Below the pieces are notes generated by a model. It was not told where the DNA came from. It did not search any database and worked only from the letters and a program-made list of their open reading frames with translations. From contig QFOD01000014.1 of assembly GCA_003241055.1 (NCBI GenBank), positions 60,826 through 124,825 of the forward strand: 64,000 nucleotides of DNA. Reading direction: 5' to 3'. How positions within the stretch are numbered: the stretch's first letter is position 1; every line of letters starts with the position of its first letter. The stretch is from Roseateles depolymerans (GTDB taxonomy: Bacteria > Pseudomonadota > Gammaproteobacteria > Burkholderiales > Burkholderiaceae_C). A program made the translations under genes and the position numbers. This document shows positions 25,998 to 34,325 of this stretch, piece by piece.

Positions 25998-26303
25998 ATG
26001 TTCAAGAACGGAATGCGGCCGGTCCACCCCGGCGAAGTCCTGCTTGAGGACTACATCAAGCCCCTGGGCATCAGCGTGCGGGCCGTGGCCCTGGCGCTGC
26101 ATGTCCCCTACTCGCGGCTGAGCGAGATCGTGAAGGGCGAGCGCGGCGTGTCCGCTGACACGGCGCTGCGCCTGGAGCGCTACTTCGGCAGCGAAGCGCA
26201 GGGCTGGCTGAATCTGCAAACGGCCTATGACCTGCGCGTAGCGGAGAAGGCGGCCGGTAAGGTCATCGCAAAGGAAATCGAGCCACTGGCCCTGGCGGCG
26301 TGA
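25998..26303 (+). CDS. higA: HigA antitoxin, XRE family
   Basis: DNA-binding antitoxin of 101 residues with the conserved opening MRPVHPGEVLLEDYIKPLGI and a helix-turn-helix (VRAVALALHVPYSRLSEIVKGERGVSADTALRLERYFG). The ATG at 25998 is preceded by GGAG at 25988. It should neutralise HigB and repress the palindrome upstream of higB. It overlaps the next gene by 4 bp. Confidence 0.94.
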   Translation: MFKNGMRPVHPGEVLLEDYIKPLGISVRAVALALHVPYSRLSEIVKGERGVSADTALRLERYFGSEAQGWLNLQTAYDLRVAEKAAGKVIAKEIEPLALAA

Positions 26304-26611
26304 TCGAGTTCCAGCAAGAGCCGGCGCCAACAGCCGACGCGCTGTGGGCGCTGGCTCGCGAGTATCAGCAGCGCACCGAGGCCTACGACCGGACCGTCTG
26401 CACCGGGCCAGTGGGCGTCGATGGCGTGATGCCCGCGACACCGCGCGAGCTGGCCCTGATCGGGCGCCATGCCCAGGACGTGCTGCGCTCGATCCGCCTG
26501 CGCGCTGAGCGCGACGGCTACAGCGTCGAGCAGCTGCAGGAAGCGATGCGCGCCTACGGCAGCAGCGCGCAATCTGGCCGCGACCTGGTCGCCGACTTCC
26601 CGTCGACCTAG
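26300..26611 (+). CDS. Hypothetical protein downstream of higA
   Basis: Protein of 103 residues starting at GTG 26300, in a GTGA overlap with the higA stop, so it is co-expressed with the toxin-antitoxin pair. It looks soluble and helical (ALWALAREYQQRTEAYDRTV, then RELALIGRHAQDVLRSIRLR). I do not recognise the family. It shares its stop region (CTAG) with the convergent small gene next to the portal. It could be a third TA component or unrelated cargo. Confidence 0.65.
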   Translation: MIEFQQEPAPTADALWALAREYQQRTEAYDRTVCTGPVGVDGVMPATPRELALIGRHAQDVLRSIRLRAERDGYSVEQLQEAMRAYGSSAQSGRDLVADFPST

Positions 26612-26778
26612 GCGCGCTGCGCTTCGCGCTCCGCGCGCGCCATCCGCCCGGCCTGCTTGATGGCATCGGCGAACTTCGGATGCCGCTGGGCCCATTCGGC
26701 AAGCATCGCCCCGTGCCGCTCGGGCCAGACCCGATACCAGGCCAAGATGCTGGCCGGGTCGTTTAGGTCGAGGATCAC
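26608..26778 (-). CDS. Small conserved-type phage protein after the portal gene
   Basis: A 56-residue, mostly helical protein (ILDLNDPASILAWYRVWPER, then HPKFADAIKQAGRMARAERE). The GTG start at 26776-26778 overlaps the portal stop, so it is translated with gene Q. Small genes at this place occur in other Burkholderiales P2-like phages; the role is unknown. Confidence 0.7.
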   Translation of the reverse strand: MILDLNDPASILAWYRVWPERHGAMLAEWAQRHPKFADAIKQAGRMARAEREAQRA

Positions 26779-27806
26779 GCCGCCTCTTTCTCGGCGGCGG
26801 CTGCGATCACATAGGGCTCGAACCGGACCACCTCTTCGCCCATCCATTCGTTGAGCGCCATGAAGCGCGCCTGCAGCGGCTCGATCTCATTGCGCGCGAA
26901 GACCTGCGCCGCCGGCAGCACGGCACCGAAGCCGCCGGTGTTGCCCGGCACGATGCCCAGCAGCTGCGGTGGGATGCGATGGGCCGCCAGCACGTCGTCG
27001 CGGCTCACGCTCTTGATGTTGAAGAAGTCGTCCTTCGCTGCCACCTCGCTGACGGGGATCAGCTGCACGCCGTCCTTCTTGCCATTGGGCGAGTAGAGGA
27101 ACAGGTTCCGAAAGTTGCCCGGCCCCTTCGAGCTCTTCAACGCCTCGCGGATGGCGTCGATGTCTTCCTGCTGCTGGGCCGGATCGCTGATGTACAGGAT
27201 GAAGCCGGCGTGGCTACCGTTGTTGTAGTAGCGGCGCCGGAACAGCGTCGCCGACTCGTTCAGCCAGGCCGCCTGCAGGCTCGACAGGTACTCCGGCAGG
27301 CCGTACACCTCCTGGTTGATGTCGGCCTCACGCATGTGGAAGATCGAGCCCTCGGCGAACTCGTGCTCGTCCTTCCAGCCGCGCACAAAGAAGTAGCGGT
27401 TTAGGTCGGCGCCGCGGCGCACGTATTTGGCCAGCGGGTGCAGCAGCTGCAGGTTGCGCCCAGTCATGCTGCGCGGCCGCTCCAGATAACCGTTGCCGAA
27501 GGTCAGGAAGTCGAGGACCAGCGCGCCGAAGGCCTCCGCGCTCAGCAGCTTGTGCGGCTTGAACGTGGACACCAGCACATTGCGTTTGAAGTAGATCGAA
27601 CTGCTGTGATGCGTGCTGGCGCGGAAGGTCTTGGCCAGTCCCTCCCAGCTCACCGGCGGCTCGTACCACTTCCCGACCAGGCCGCACTCCAGATAGTCCA
27701 GCAGCTCGCGCCTGTCCATCACTGGCGTGGGCTCGCCGAATGTGAAGGCCTCGATTTTTCCGGCGCCGCGCTGCTGCCGCTCGGCCGGGGCTTCGTTCAA
27801 TTCCAT
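26775..27806 (-). CDS. Q: Portal protein, P2 gpQ family
   Basis: Portal ring subunit of 343 residues (P2 gpQ is 344), the DNA entry and exit channel of the head. The PBSX-type portal family is seen in the segments YFKRNVLVSTFKPH, NGYLERPRSMTGRNLQLL, NINQEVYGLPEYLSSLQA-like EADINQEVYGLPEYLSSL, YYNNGSHAGFILYI and RDDVLAAHRIPPQLLGIVPG. The ATG at 27804-27806 overlaps the terminase stop (TAATG). The P-Q pair is transcribed leftward as in P2. Confidence 0.96.
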   Translation of the reverse strand: MELNEAPAERQQRGAGKIEAFTFGEPTPVMDRRELLDYLECGLVGKWYEPPVSWEGLAKTFRASTHHSSSIYFKRNVLVSTFKPHKLLSAEAFGALVLDFLTFGNGYLERPRSMTGRNLQLLHPLAKYVRRGADLNRYFFVRGWKDEHEFAEGSIFHMREADINQEVYGLPEYLSSLQAAWLNESATLFRRRYYNNGSHAGFILYISDPAQQQEDIDAIREALKSSKGPGNFRNLFLYSPNGKKDGVQLIPVSEVAAKDDFFNIKSVSRDDVLAAHRIPPQLLGIVPGNTGGFGAVLPAAQVFARNEIEPLQARFMALNEWMGEEVVRFEPYVIAAAAEKEAA

Positions 27807-29626
27807 TACGAGATCTCCATGATGCTGCGGCTGTGCGCAGTGGCCCCTTCCAGGGGTTCGTTGTCGAGGGCATGCATGCAAGCCCAGGCCAGGTCAGCGT
27901 GGCCGGTCTCTTCGCTGCGGCCTGAGTCATAGGTGACGCCGCGACCGCTGGCCGTCAGCGTGCGGCGAATGGCCAAGAAGGCATGCGCCAGATCCACCCA
28001 GCTGGCATCGAACTCGATCCGGCCTTTGCTGATGACGCTCTTTGCCTTCAGCACCAGCCGGGTCTTCACGTCCACCGAGTAGTTGATCGCCTTCACTGCC
28101 GGGAAGAACTTCTGCACGATCTGATAGACGCCCTGCCCCAGCCCCGTCGTGTCGATGCCGATGTGCTGCACGTTGAAGCGCTCGGTGATCTTGCGGATGA
28201 ACTCGGCCTGGGCCTCGAAGTCCATGCCCTTGAACTGGTGGCGCTCCAGCACGCGGAACTTCCCGCCAGGCGTCGCCGGCGGCGCCAGGACCACGCAGCC
28301 GGCCGTGTCGCCCGTGTGCGAGGGGTCATAGCCCACCCAGACTGGCCGATGGCCATAGGGCCGCATCGAGAACGGCTTCACGTCGTCCCACGCTTCCCAG
28401 CTGTCCACCATGCAGCGCTGCAGCTCGGACAGCGGGAAGATCGAGAACGTGTCGTCGATGAACCCGCACATCAGCAGGTTCTCGAATTCCTCGCTGGTGT
28501 ACTCCAGGCGCAGCTCGTCGATGTCGAACAGGTCGCAGCCGCTGTTGGCGGCGTCGATGATGTTGACGATGTTGCGCCAGACCTTGTCCTCGCCGGTGAA
28601 GCCGCCGCCGCCCAGGCGCTCATGGCTCAGATCGAACGGCAGGCGCTCATTGCGCGCGCGGCGCTTGTTGAACTTCTCGCCGCTCCAGTATTGGTAGGCC
28701 TGGTGCTGGATCGAGCTGGGCGTGCTGAAGTAGGTCTTGCGCCACTGCTTGTGCATGGCCATGCCCGAGGCGACCTTGTTCAGCTCCTCAAAGCGATGCG
28801 TCCAGAAGAACTCGTCGAAGTAGAAGTTGCCGTGGTATCCCTGGGCCGTGCGCGCATTGGTGCCCAGGAAGTAGATGTGCGCGCCGTTGGAGAGCACGAT
28901 GGGGTCGCCGCTCAGCTCGACGCCGCATGAGTCCTTCGCGAACTGCAGGATGTACTGCTTGAAGATGTGCGCCTGCGCCTTGCTCGCCGACAGGAAGATC
29001 TGATTGCGGCCGGTCTCGATCGCATCGGCCAAGGCCTCGCGGGCGAAGTACCACGTGGCGCCGATCTGCCGCGACTTCAGGATCATGCGCGTGCGCAAAT
29101 GGCTGTTGCGCAGCCAGACCTTCTGGTAGCCGAACAACGAATCCTTGAACGCGTCGAGCAGCTGGGCGTGCTGCTCTTCGGTGAAGTGATTGCGCTCGGG
29201 CTTGCGCTTGGGGCCTTCGTTGCGTTTGTCGATGTTCGGATTGAGGTCGGCTTCCTTGCCGGTCTTCTCGTACTTGCGCACACGCGCCAGGCGCTCGATC
29301 TGGCGGCCCAGCAGGTCTATCTCCTTGAAGTCGCCGCCGGTCTTGCCGTCCTTCGCGATCAGCTGCACCAGGCGCGTTTCCAGCGCCCCTTCGACGCGCT
29401 CAACGGGCTGCGCCTTGTCCCACGCCTCGGCGTCCTTCCAGCCTTGCACGGTTGAGCGCGGCTCGCCGATGAACTCGGCGATGGACGAGATACGCCAGCC
29501 CTGCCAGTACAGGTGGCGGGCGCTGCGGCGCTTGTCGGCGATGACCCCATCGGCGGGGCGCTCGCGCGCCTCCGGGCGCGGCTCTGCGCCCTGCGCTGGC
29601 GGGTCTTCAATGGCTTGCGAAGTCAT
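27806..29626 (-). CDS. P: Terminase large subunit, P2 gpP family
   Basis: Packaging ATPase and nuclease of 606 residues (P2 gpP 590). It has an N-terminal helix-turn-helix region (HLYWQGWRISSIAEFIGEPR). The Walker-A-like motif is LKSRQIGATW (K184), Walker B is FYFDEFFW (D271/E272) and the coupling motif region is YFSTPSS. The RNase H-like nuclease carries VWVGYDPSHTGDTAG and HIGIDTTGLGQGV. It acts with gpM. The divergent gap to O holds the late promoters. Confidence 0.97.
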   Translation of the reverse strand: MTSQAIEDPPAQGAEPRPEARERPADGVIADKRRSARHLYWQGWRISSIAEFIGEPRSTVQGWKDAEAWDKAQPVERVEGALETRLVQLIAKDGKTGGDFKEIDLLGRQIERLARVRKYEKTGKEADLNPNIDKRNEGPKRKPERNHFTEEQHAQLLDAFKDSLFGYQKVWLRNSHLRTRMILKSRQIGATWYFAREALADAIETGRNQIFLSASKAQAHIFKQYILQFAKDSCGVELSGDPIVLSNGAHIYFLGTNARTAQGYHGNFYFDEFFWTHRFEELNKVASGMAMHKQWRKTYFSTPSSIQHQAYQYWSGEKFNKRRARNERLPFDLSHERLGGGGFTGEDKVWRNIVNIIDAANSGCDLFDIDELRLEYTSEEFENLLMCGFIDDTFSIFPLSELQRCMVDSWEAWDDVKPFSMRPYGHRPVWVGYDPSHTGDTAGCVVLAPPATPGGKFRVLERHQFKGMDFEAQAEFIRKITERFNVQHIGIDTTGLGQGVYQIVQKFFPAVKAINYSVDVKTRLVLKAKSVISKGRIEFDASWVDLAHAFLAIRRTLTASGRGVTYDSGRSEETGHADLAWACMHALDNEPLEGATAHSRSIMEIS

Positions 29627-29672
29627 GGCCCTGAGGGTATGGGCGCATGCCCCCGCGCGCGATGGGCGTCAG

Positions 29673-29701
29673 TGCTGGCGAGACGTTACCGGCGGCCAGC
29701 A
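29673..29701. promoter_or_regulatory. Dyad between divergent P and O genes, candidate late-activator site
   Basis: TGCTGGC (29673-29679) and GCCAGCA (29695-29701) form an interrupted dyad with 15 bp between. In P2 an Ogr-bound dyad lies near -55 of each late promoter, and this gap must hold the late promoters for P-Q and O-N-M. The sequence differs from the P2 box, so this is a position-based guess. Confidence 0.3.
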
Positions 29702-29772
29702 AACCCGTATCGCGTTGAAAGCGCAGGCCGCAGCGCAGACCATGGCAACACCTGCAACCCGCCCCGTTCGCA

Positions 29773-30603
29773 ATGCCCATCAAGTCAAAAATGTTCCGCG
29801 TCGCCACTGAAGGCGCGACCACCGACGGCCGCAACATCGAGCGCTCGTGGCTCGTGCAGGCGGCCAAGAACTACAACCGCAACACCTTCGGCGCGCGCGT
29901 CAACATGGAGCACCTGCGCAGCCTCTATCCCGACAGCGCCTTCCGCAGCTACGGCGACATCGTCTCGGTCGAGGCGAAGGAAGAGGACGGCAAGATGCGC
30001 CTCTACGCGGAGATCGCGCCGCTTCCGGAGCTGGTCGCACTCAGCAAGGCCGGCCAGAAGATCTACACCAGCATCGAGATCAATCCCAAGTTCGCCGACA
30101 CCGGCGAGGCCTACCTGGTCGGCCTCGCCGTCACCGACAACCCGGCCAGCCTTGGCACCGAGATGCTGAGCTTCGCTGCCAAGAACCCGCAGGCGAGCCC
30201 GTTCGCCTCGCGAAAGTCGCATCCCGACGCCCTCTTCTCCGAAGCCGTCCAGATTGATCTGGCCTTCGACGAAGAGGCCGAGGACGGCGGCAAGTTCTCC
30301 GCGAAGCTGCGCGAGATCCTGGGCAAGTTCAGCGCCAAGGCCAAGGGCGACGACGCCCGCATGGGCGAGGTCGTCGCCGTACTGGAAGAGGTCGCCGAGA
30401 CCGTCGCCGCACAGGACGCCGCATTTACGGCCCAGGTGAAGCGCACCGACACGCTGACCAATGATCTGGCAGAGCTGAAGAAGGCCTTCGGCGATCTGAA
30501 GGCCGTCGTCGACAAGATCGACAAGACCCCGGCGCCGAACTACACGCAGCGCCCGCCGGCCACCGGCAGCAACGCCAGCGGTGCCGCCCAGACCGACTGC
30601 TGA
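29773..30603 (+). CDS. O: Capsid scaffold and maturation protease, P2 gpO family
   Basis: Protein of 276 residues that guides procapsid assembly and cleaves head proteins. The serine-protease part is N-terminal. Candidate catalytic residues are His47 (ARVNMEHLRS) and Ser100 (KIYTSIEINPKF), with Asp18 (GATTDGRN) nearby. The C-terminal third is a helical scaffold (VVAVLEEVAETVAAQ, then LAELKKAFGDLKAVVDKI). It is followed by the capsid gene, as in P2. Confidence 0.94.
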   Translation: MPIKSKMFRVATEGATTDGRNIERSWLVQAAKNYNRNTFGARVNMEHLRSLYPDSAFRSYGDIVSVEAKEEDGKMRLYAEIAPLPELVALSKAGQKIYTSIEINPKFADTGEAYLVGLAVTDNPASLGTEMLSFAAKNPQASPFASRKSHPDALFSEAVQIDLAFDEEAEDGGKFSAKLREILGKFSAKAKGDDARMGEVVAVLEEVAETVAAQDAAFTAQVKRTDTLTNDLAELKKAFGDLKAVVDKIDKTPAPNYTQRPPATGSNASGAAQTDC

Positions 30604-30637
30604 ACCGCTACGACAACCACACGCACACAGGAATCCC

Positions 30638-31639
30638 ATGCGCAACGAAACTCGTTTGGCCTTCACCGCCTACCTGGCACGCATCGCGCAACTCAGCGCC
30701 GTGGCCAGCGCGACGCACACCTTCGCCGTTGATCCGACCGTTCAGCAGACCCTGGAAACCAAGATCCAGGAATCCAGCGACTTCCTCAACCGCATCAACA
30801 TCATCGGCGTGGCCGAGATGGAGGGCGAAAAGCTCGGCCTGGGCATCAGCGGCCCCATCGCCAGCCGCACTAACACGGCCGTGAAGGACCGCGCCACGCG
30901 CGACCTGTCCACGCTCGACCAGCACCGCTACAAGTGCGCGAAAACCAACTTCGACACGCACCTGGGCTATGCCAAGCTGGACGCCTGGGCCAAGTTCCCG
31001 GACTTCCAGAACCGCATCCGCGACGCGATCCTCACGCGCCAGGCGCTGGACCGCATCATGATCGGCTTCAACGGCACCAGCATTGCCGCCGAAACTGATC
31101 CGGTCGCCAACCCGATGCTGCAAGACGTGAACATCGGTTGGCTGCAGCACATGCGCGACGACGCGGCCGCGCGCGTGATGAAGGAAGGCTCTGTCGCCAA
31201 CAAGGTGCGCATCGGCGAGGACGGCGACTACAAGAACCTGGACGCCGCCGTCTTCGACGCCGTGCAGCTGCTCGACCCCTGGTACCAGCAGGACCCCGGC
31301 CTGGTCGCCATCCTGGGCCGCGACCTGATGCACGACAAGCTGTTCCCGCTGGTCAACGATCCGAAGGACCCGAGCGAGCGCCTGGCGGCCGACGTGATCC
31401 TGTCGCAGAAGCGCGTGGGCGGCTTGGCTGCAGCCACGGTCCCCTTCATCCCGCCGAAGGCGATCCTGATCACGCGCTTCGACAATCTGTCGATCTACTT
31501 CCAGGAAGGCGCTCGCCGCCGCCGCGTCGAGGACAACGCCAAGCGCGACCGCATCGAGAACTACGAGTCCTCGAACGACGCCTTCGTGGTCGAGGACTAC
31601 GGCCTGGCCGCCCTGGTCGAGAACATCGAGTTCGTCTGA
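30638..31639 (+). CDS. N: Major capsid protein, P2 gpN family
   Basis: HK97-fold head subunit of 333 residues. Family segments include VDPTVQQTLETKIQESSDFL, GLGISGPIASRTNT, ILTRQALDRIMIGFNG, DVNIGWLQHMR and the C-terminal VEDYGLAALVENIEFV. The start is the ATG at 30638, with an ACAGGAA ribosome site before it. An upstream start would overlap gene O and lacks homology. The N-terminal about 30 residues are probably removed by gpO. Confidence 0.96.
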   Translation: MRNETRLAFTAYLARIAQLSAVASATHTFAVDPTVQQTLETKIQESSDFLNRINIIGVAEMEGEKLGLGISGPIASRTNTAVKDRATRDLSTLDQHRYKCAKTNFDTHLGYAKLDAWAKFPDFQNRIRDAILTRQALDRIMIGFNGTSIAAETDPVANPMLQDVNIGWLQHMRDDAAARVMKEGSVANKVRIGEDGDYKNLDAAVFDAVQLLDPWYQQDPGLVAILGRDLMHDKLFPLVNDPKDPSERLAADVILSQKRVGGLAAATVPFIPPKAILITRFDNLSIYFQEGARRRRVEDNAKRDRIENYESSNDAFVVEDYGLAALVENIEFV

Positions 31640-31641
31640 CC

Positions 31642-32349
31642 ATGGCACTGAGCCCCGCACGCGCGCACCGGGCGCGCATGCTCGCGGCCCAGGCCGCCGC
31701 CGCCTCCCCGGCCGGCGGCGAAGTCCTGGGCGGTGAGTACGAGCTGATGCTGGCCCAGCTGGTGGAGCACCGCCGCCAGCTGAAGGACATCCAGTCCATC
31801 GAGCGCAAGATCGAGGCCAAGCGGGTTTTCCTGCCCACCTATAAGGCCTGGGTCGAGAGCGCGGTGGAGCACGGCAAAGGCGCCCAGGACCAGGTGCTGA
31901 TGACGGTGCTGGTGTGGCTGATCGACACGGGCGAATACAGCAGCGCGCTCTACGTCGCTCGCTACGCGCTGCAGCACAACCTGCAGATGCCCGACCAGTA
32001 CGACCGCAACCTGGCCACCGTCCTGCTCGACGAGATCGGCGGCGCCGTGCTGGCCGGCAGGGCCAACCAGGCCGAGGCCATCCGCGCGCTGGACATCGTT
32101 GCCGAGCTGACGGCAGACCGCGACACGCCCGACCAGGCGCGCGCGAAGCTGCACAAGGCCCTGGCCTATGCGCACATGGGGCGACTGGGCACAGCTGAGG
32201 TCGACGTGGGCCAACTCGCGATCCCGGTCGCGCGTGAAGCCCTCAAGCACTGCCGCCGCGCCATCGAGCTGTTCGACCAGGTCGGCGTGAAGAAGGACAT
32301 AGAGCGCCTGGAGCGCCGGCTGAAAAACGCCGGCGAGCCCGACGCCTGA
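31642..32349 (+). CDS. M: Terminase small subunit, P2 gpM family
   Basis: Protein of 235 residues that recognises cos DNA. The region MALSPARAHRARMLAAQAAA is typical, as is the block LMTVLVWLIDTGEYSSALYV with YALQHNLQMPDQYDR. It starts two bases after the capsid stop. The C-terminal half is helical and basic. Confidence 0.93.
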   Translation: MALSPARAHRARMLAAQAAAASPAGGEVLGGEYELMLAQLVEHRRQLKDIQSIERKIEAKRVFLPTYKAWVESAVEHGKGAQDQVLMTVLVWLIDTGEYSSALYVARYALQHNLQMPDQYDRNLATVLLDEIGGAVLAGRANQAEAIRALDIVAELTADRDTPDQARAKLHKALAYAHMGRLGTAEVDVGQLAIPVAREALKHCRRAIELFDQVGVKKDIERLERRLKNAGEPDA

Positions 32350-32459
32350 ACGATTCCGGACCCCGGAACCCCGGGGGCTCGGGCTGACGGCTGAAGGCTT
32401 AGGCCAAACGCCACGACGCCCGACCACCCCCGACCTAAATCCCCCCCCAGTTGCAGTCA

Positions 32460-32930
32460 ATGAGCTTCCTCGGATCTGAACCTGCACCCGCCGCCGGCGA
32501 CGAACCCATCCTGGCCAACGACGGATGGTTCCCCGCCATCGACCTGACCGCCTTGCGCGATGCTGTGCGCCTGGACGGCACCGTCACGCCAGCCCGGCTG
32601 CGACATGCCGCGATCAACGCCATGGCCAGCGTCAACGATGAGCTGGTCAGCTACCGCGAAGCCCAATTGGCTGCAGGCTATGCCACGCTGACCGAGGTTC
32701 CCGCCCCGCGCATCGATGACGAGAGCATCCAGCTGCAGCGCTACCGGCGCGCGGTCTACGCCAGTGTGCAAGCCGACCTGATCGAGCACTACCGCGACTT
32801 CGACACCACCGGGGCCGGCGACAAGGCGGCCGACAAGATGGCGCTGCGCGTGGACGATCTGCGGCGCGACGTGCGCTGGGCCATCAGCGACCTGGCAGGC
32901 CGACGCCGCACGACTGTGGAGTTGATCTGA
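32460..32930 (+). CDS. L: Head completion/stabilisation protein, P2 gpL family
   Basis: Protein of 156 residues sealing the filled head at the portal. Recognisable blocks are DGWFPAIDLTALRDAVRLDG, RHAAINAMASVNDEL and ALRVDDLRRDVRWAISDL. The ATG at 32460 lies 110 bp after M. The gap holds a small TTCCGG-ACC-CCGGAA hairpin (32354-32368). It overlaps gene X by one base (TGATG). Confidence 0.92.
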   Translation: MSFLGSEPAPAAGDEPILANDGWFPAIDLTALRDAVRLDGTVTPARLRHAAINAMASVNDELVSYREAQLAAGYATLTEVPAPRIDDESIQLQRYRRAVYASVQADLIEHYRDFDTTGAGDKAADKMALRVDDLRRDVRWAISDLAGRRRTTVELI

Positions 32931-33130
32931 TGCAGGTCCGCACGCTGCAGCACGACACGGTCGATGCGCTGTGTTGGCGCCACCTGGGCCGCACTGATGG
33001 GGTCGTCGCCGAGACCCTGAGACTCAACCCGGGCCTGTCTGCCCAAGGGCCACTGCTGCCCGCTGGCCTGGCCGTGGATCTGCCCGAACCTGCACCCGCC
33101 ACCCGGCCCATGGTGCAGCTCTGGACCTGA
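32930..33130 (+). CDS. X: Tail protein X, P2 gpX family
   Basis: Small LysM-like tail protein of 66 residues (P2 gpX 67) with the typical content VRTLQHDTVDALCWRHLG and LNPGLSAQGPLLPAGLAVDLP. It is thought to act in the neck or tail end. It starts in the L stop codon and precedes the lysis cassette, exactly as in P2. Confidence 0.92.
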   Translation: MQVRTLQHDTVDALCWRHLGRTDGVVAETLRLNPGLSAQGPLLPAGLAVDLPEPAPATRPMVQLWT

Positions 33131-33138
33131 AGGCGAGC

Positions 33139-33378
33139 ATGAAGCAGGAAATCAAGGACATCTCCGTCCAGAGCCTGGTGGCCATGCCAACCAGCCTGTG
33201 GGCACTCATCACCTCCCTGACCCTGGCTCAGTGGATCGCGCTGGTCCTCGGAGCCTTGCAAGCCGCCTACCTGCTACGAAAGTGGTGGCGCGAGGAAACC
33301 GAGTGGGGCATCAAGCTGCGTCGGCTGACTGGTCACCGGGCCAGCCGTGACAGCGCGCTGCCGGAGCTGGAGCCATGA
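33139..33378 (+). CDS. Small membrane protein, probable holin
   Basis: Protein of 79 residues with one clear membrane helix around 27-47 (LAQWIALVLGALQAAYLL) and a basic C-terminal tail (RKWWREETEWGIKLRRLTG). Position directly before the lysozyme gene, with a 4-bp overlap, supports a holin role. A two-helix reading is possible if the upstream segment SLVAMPTSLWALITSLT also enters the membrane. Confidence 0.7.
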   Translation: MKQEIKDISVQSLVAMPTSLWALITSLTLAQWIALVLGALQAAYLLRKWWREETEWGIKLRRLTGHRASRDSALPELEP

Positions 33379-33947
33379 GCCGCGTGCGCATTGCCATCGG
33401 CTCGCTGACGCTGAGCGCCGCGGCCCTGGTCGGCCTGGCGACCCAGGAGGGCTACACCAGCGAGGCCGTCGTCCCCGTGAAGGGCGATGTGCCAACTGTG
33501 GGCTTCGGCAGCACCACGCACGAGGACGGCCGCGCCGTGCAGATGGGCGACAAGACCACGCCGGTGAAGGCGCTGCAGCGCACGCTGGCCTACACGCAAA
33601 AGGCCGAGGCGGGCTTCCGGGCCTGCATCGACGTGCCGCTGACCCAGGGCGAGTTCGATGTCTACCTGGACTTCGCCTACCAGTACGGCATGCCGACCTT
33701 GTGCGCATCCAGCATCGCCACCCATCTGCGAGCGCAGCGCTATGAGCAGGCCTGCGCGGCCCTGCAGGCCTACCGGTTCATGTCCGATGACCAACCCCAC
33801 CCCGGCTGGGAGGTCGCCCAGCGCGACAGCACCGGCCGCCCCATTCGCTGGCGCTTTGACTGCTCGACGCCGGGCAACAAGCTCTGCGCTGGCGTCTGGA
33901 CCCGTCAACAGCGGCGCCATGCGCGGTGCATGGCCGAGCAAACCTAG
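33375..33947 (+). CDS. Endolysin, GH24 lysozyme with signal-anchor N-terminus
   Basis: Muramidase of 190 residues. An uncleaved hydrophobic N-terminus (residues 6-23, rich in Ala/Ser/Gly) suggests a SAR endolysin released from the membrane. The active-site region is QEGYTSEAVVPVKGDVPTVG with Glu25 as acid; Asp38 and Thr41 are the likely partners. This is the variant seen in other Burkholderiales phages, since the Asp expected six residues before Thr41 is absent. Cys-rich C-terminal part. It replaces P2 gene K. Confidence 0.9.
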   Translation: MSRVRIAIGSLTLSAAALVGLATQEGYTSEAVVPVKGDVPTVGFGSTTHEDGRAVQMGDKTTPVKALQRTLAYTQKAEAGFRACIDVPLTQGEFDVYLDFAYQYGMPTLCASSIATHLRAQRYEQACAALQAYRFMSDDQPHPGWEVAQRDSTGRPIRWRFDCSTPGNKLCAGVWTRQQRRHARCMAEQT

Positions 33948-33956
33948 GAGCCCTGG

Positions 33957-34325
33957 ATGACCCTGACACTTGCCCCCGACAAGATCGCCCACCTCAAGGC
34001 TGGCGCCAAGGCCGCCGCCTTCGGCGCGCTGGTCGCCTTCGTGCTCGCCCTTGTGATGCTGTACGCCTTGCAGGTACCCGCACCACTGCGCCTGCCGCTG
34101 CTGCTGATCTGCACCGGCCTGGGCGCCCTGATCGCCGGCGCCAGCGCCGGTATCACCAAAGAGAAGGCGGACCAGGCCGACAACGAGATCCACCCGGGCA
34201 TGCACGGCGTCGAGCTGGGCGATGCCCTAGCCACCACGGCCCCTGGTGCCCTGGCCTGCGCCGCCTGCCTGGTGCTGGCCGTGCTCGTGCACCAGGGCAT
34301 GGCGGGACTGGGGGCGTGGACGTGA
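33957..34325 (+). CDS. Three-helix membrane protein in the lysis cassette
   Basis: Protein of 122 residues with hydrophobic segments at about 18-38, 45-63 and 94-112, and an opening DKIAHLKAGAKAAAFGALVA. The region GITKEKADQADNEIHPGMHG lies between helices 2 and 3. Its location between lysozyme and Rz suggests an antiholin or second holin. I do not recognise a characterised family. AGGAG precedes the ATG; its stop overlaps the Rz start (GTGA). Confidence 0.65.
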   Translation: MTLTLAPDKIAHLKAGAKAAAFGALVAFVLALVMLYALQVPAPLRLPLLLICTGLGALIAGASAGITKEKADQADNEIHPGMHGVELGDALATTAPGALACAACLVLAVLVHQGMAGLGAWT

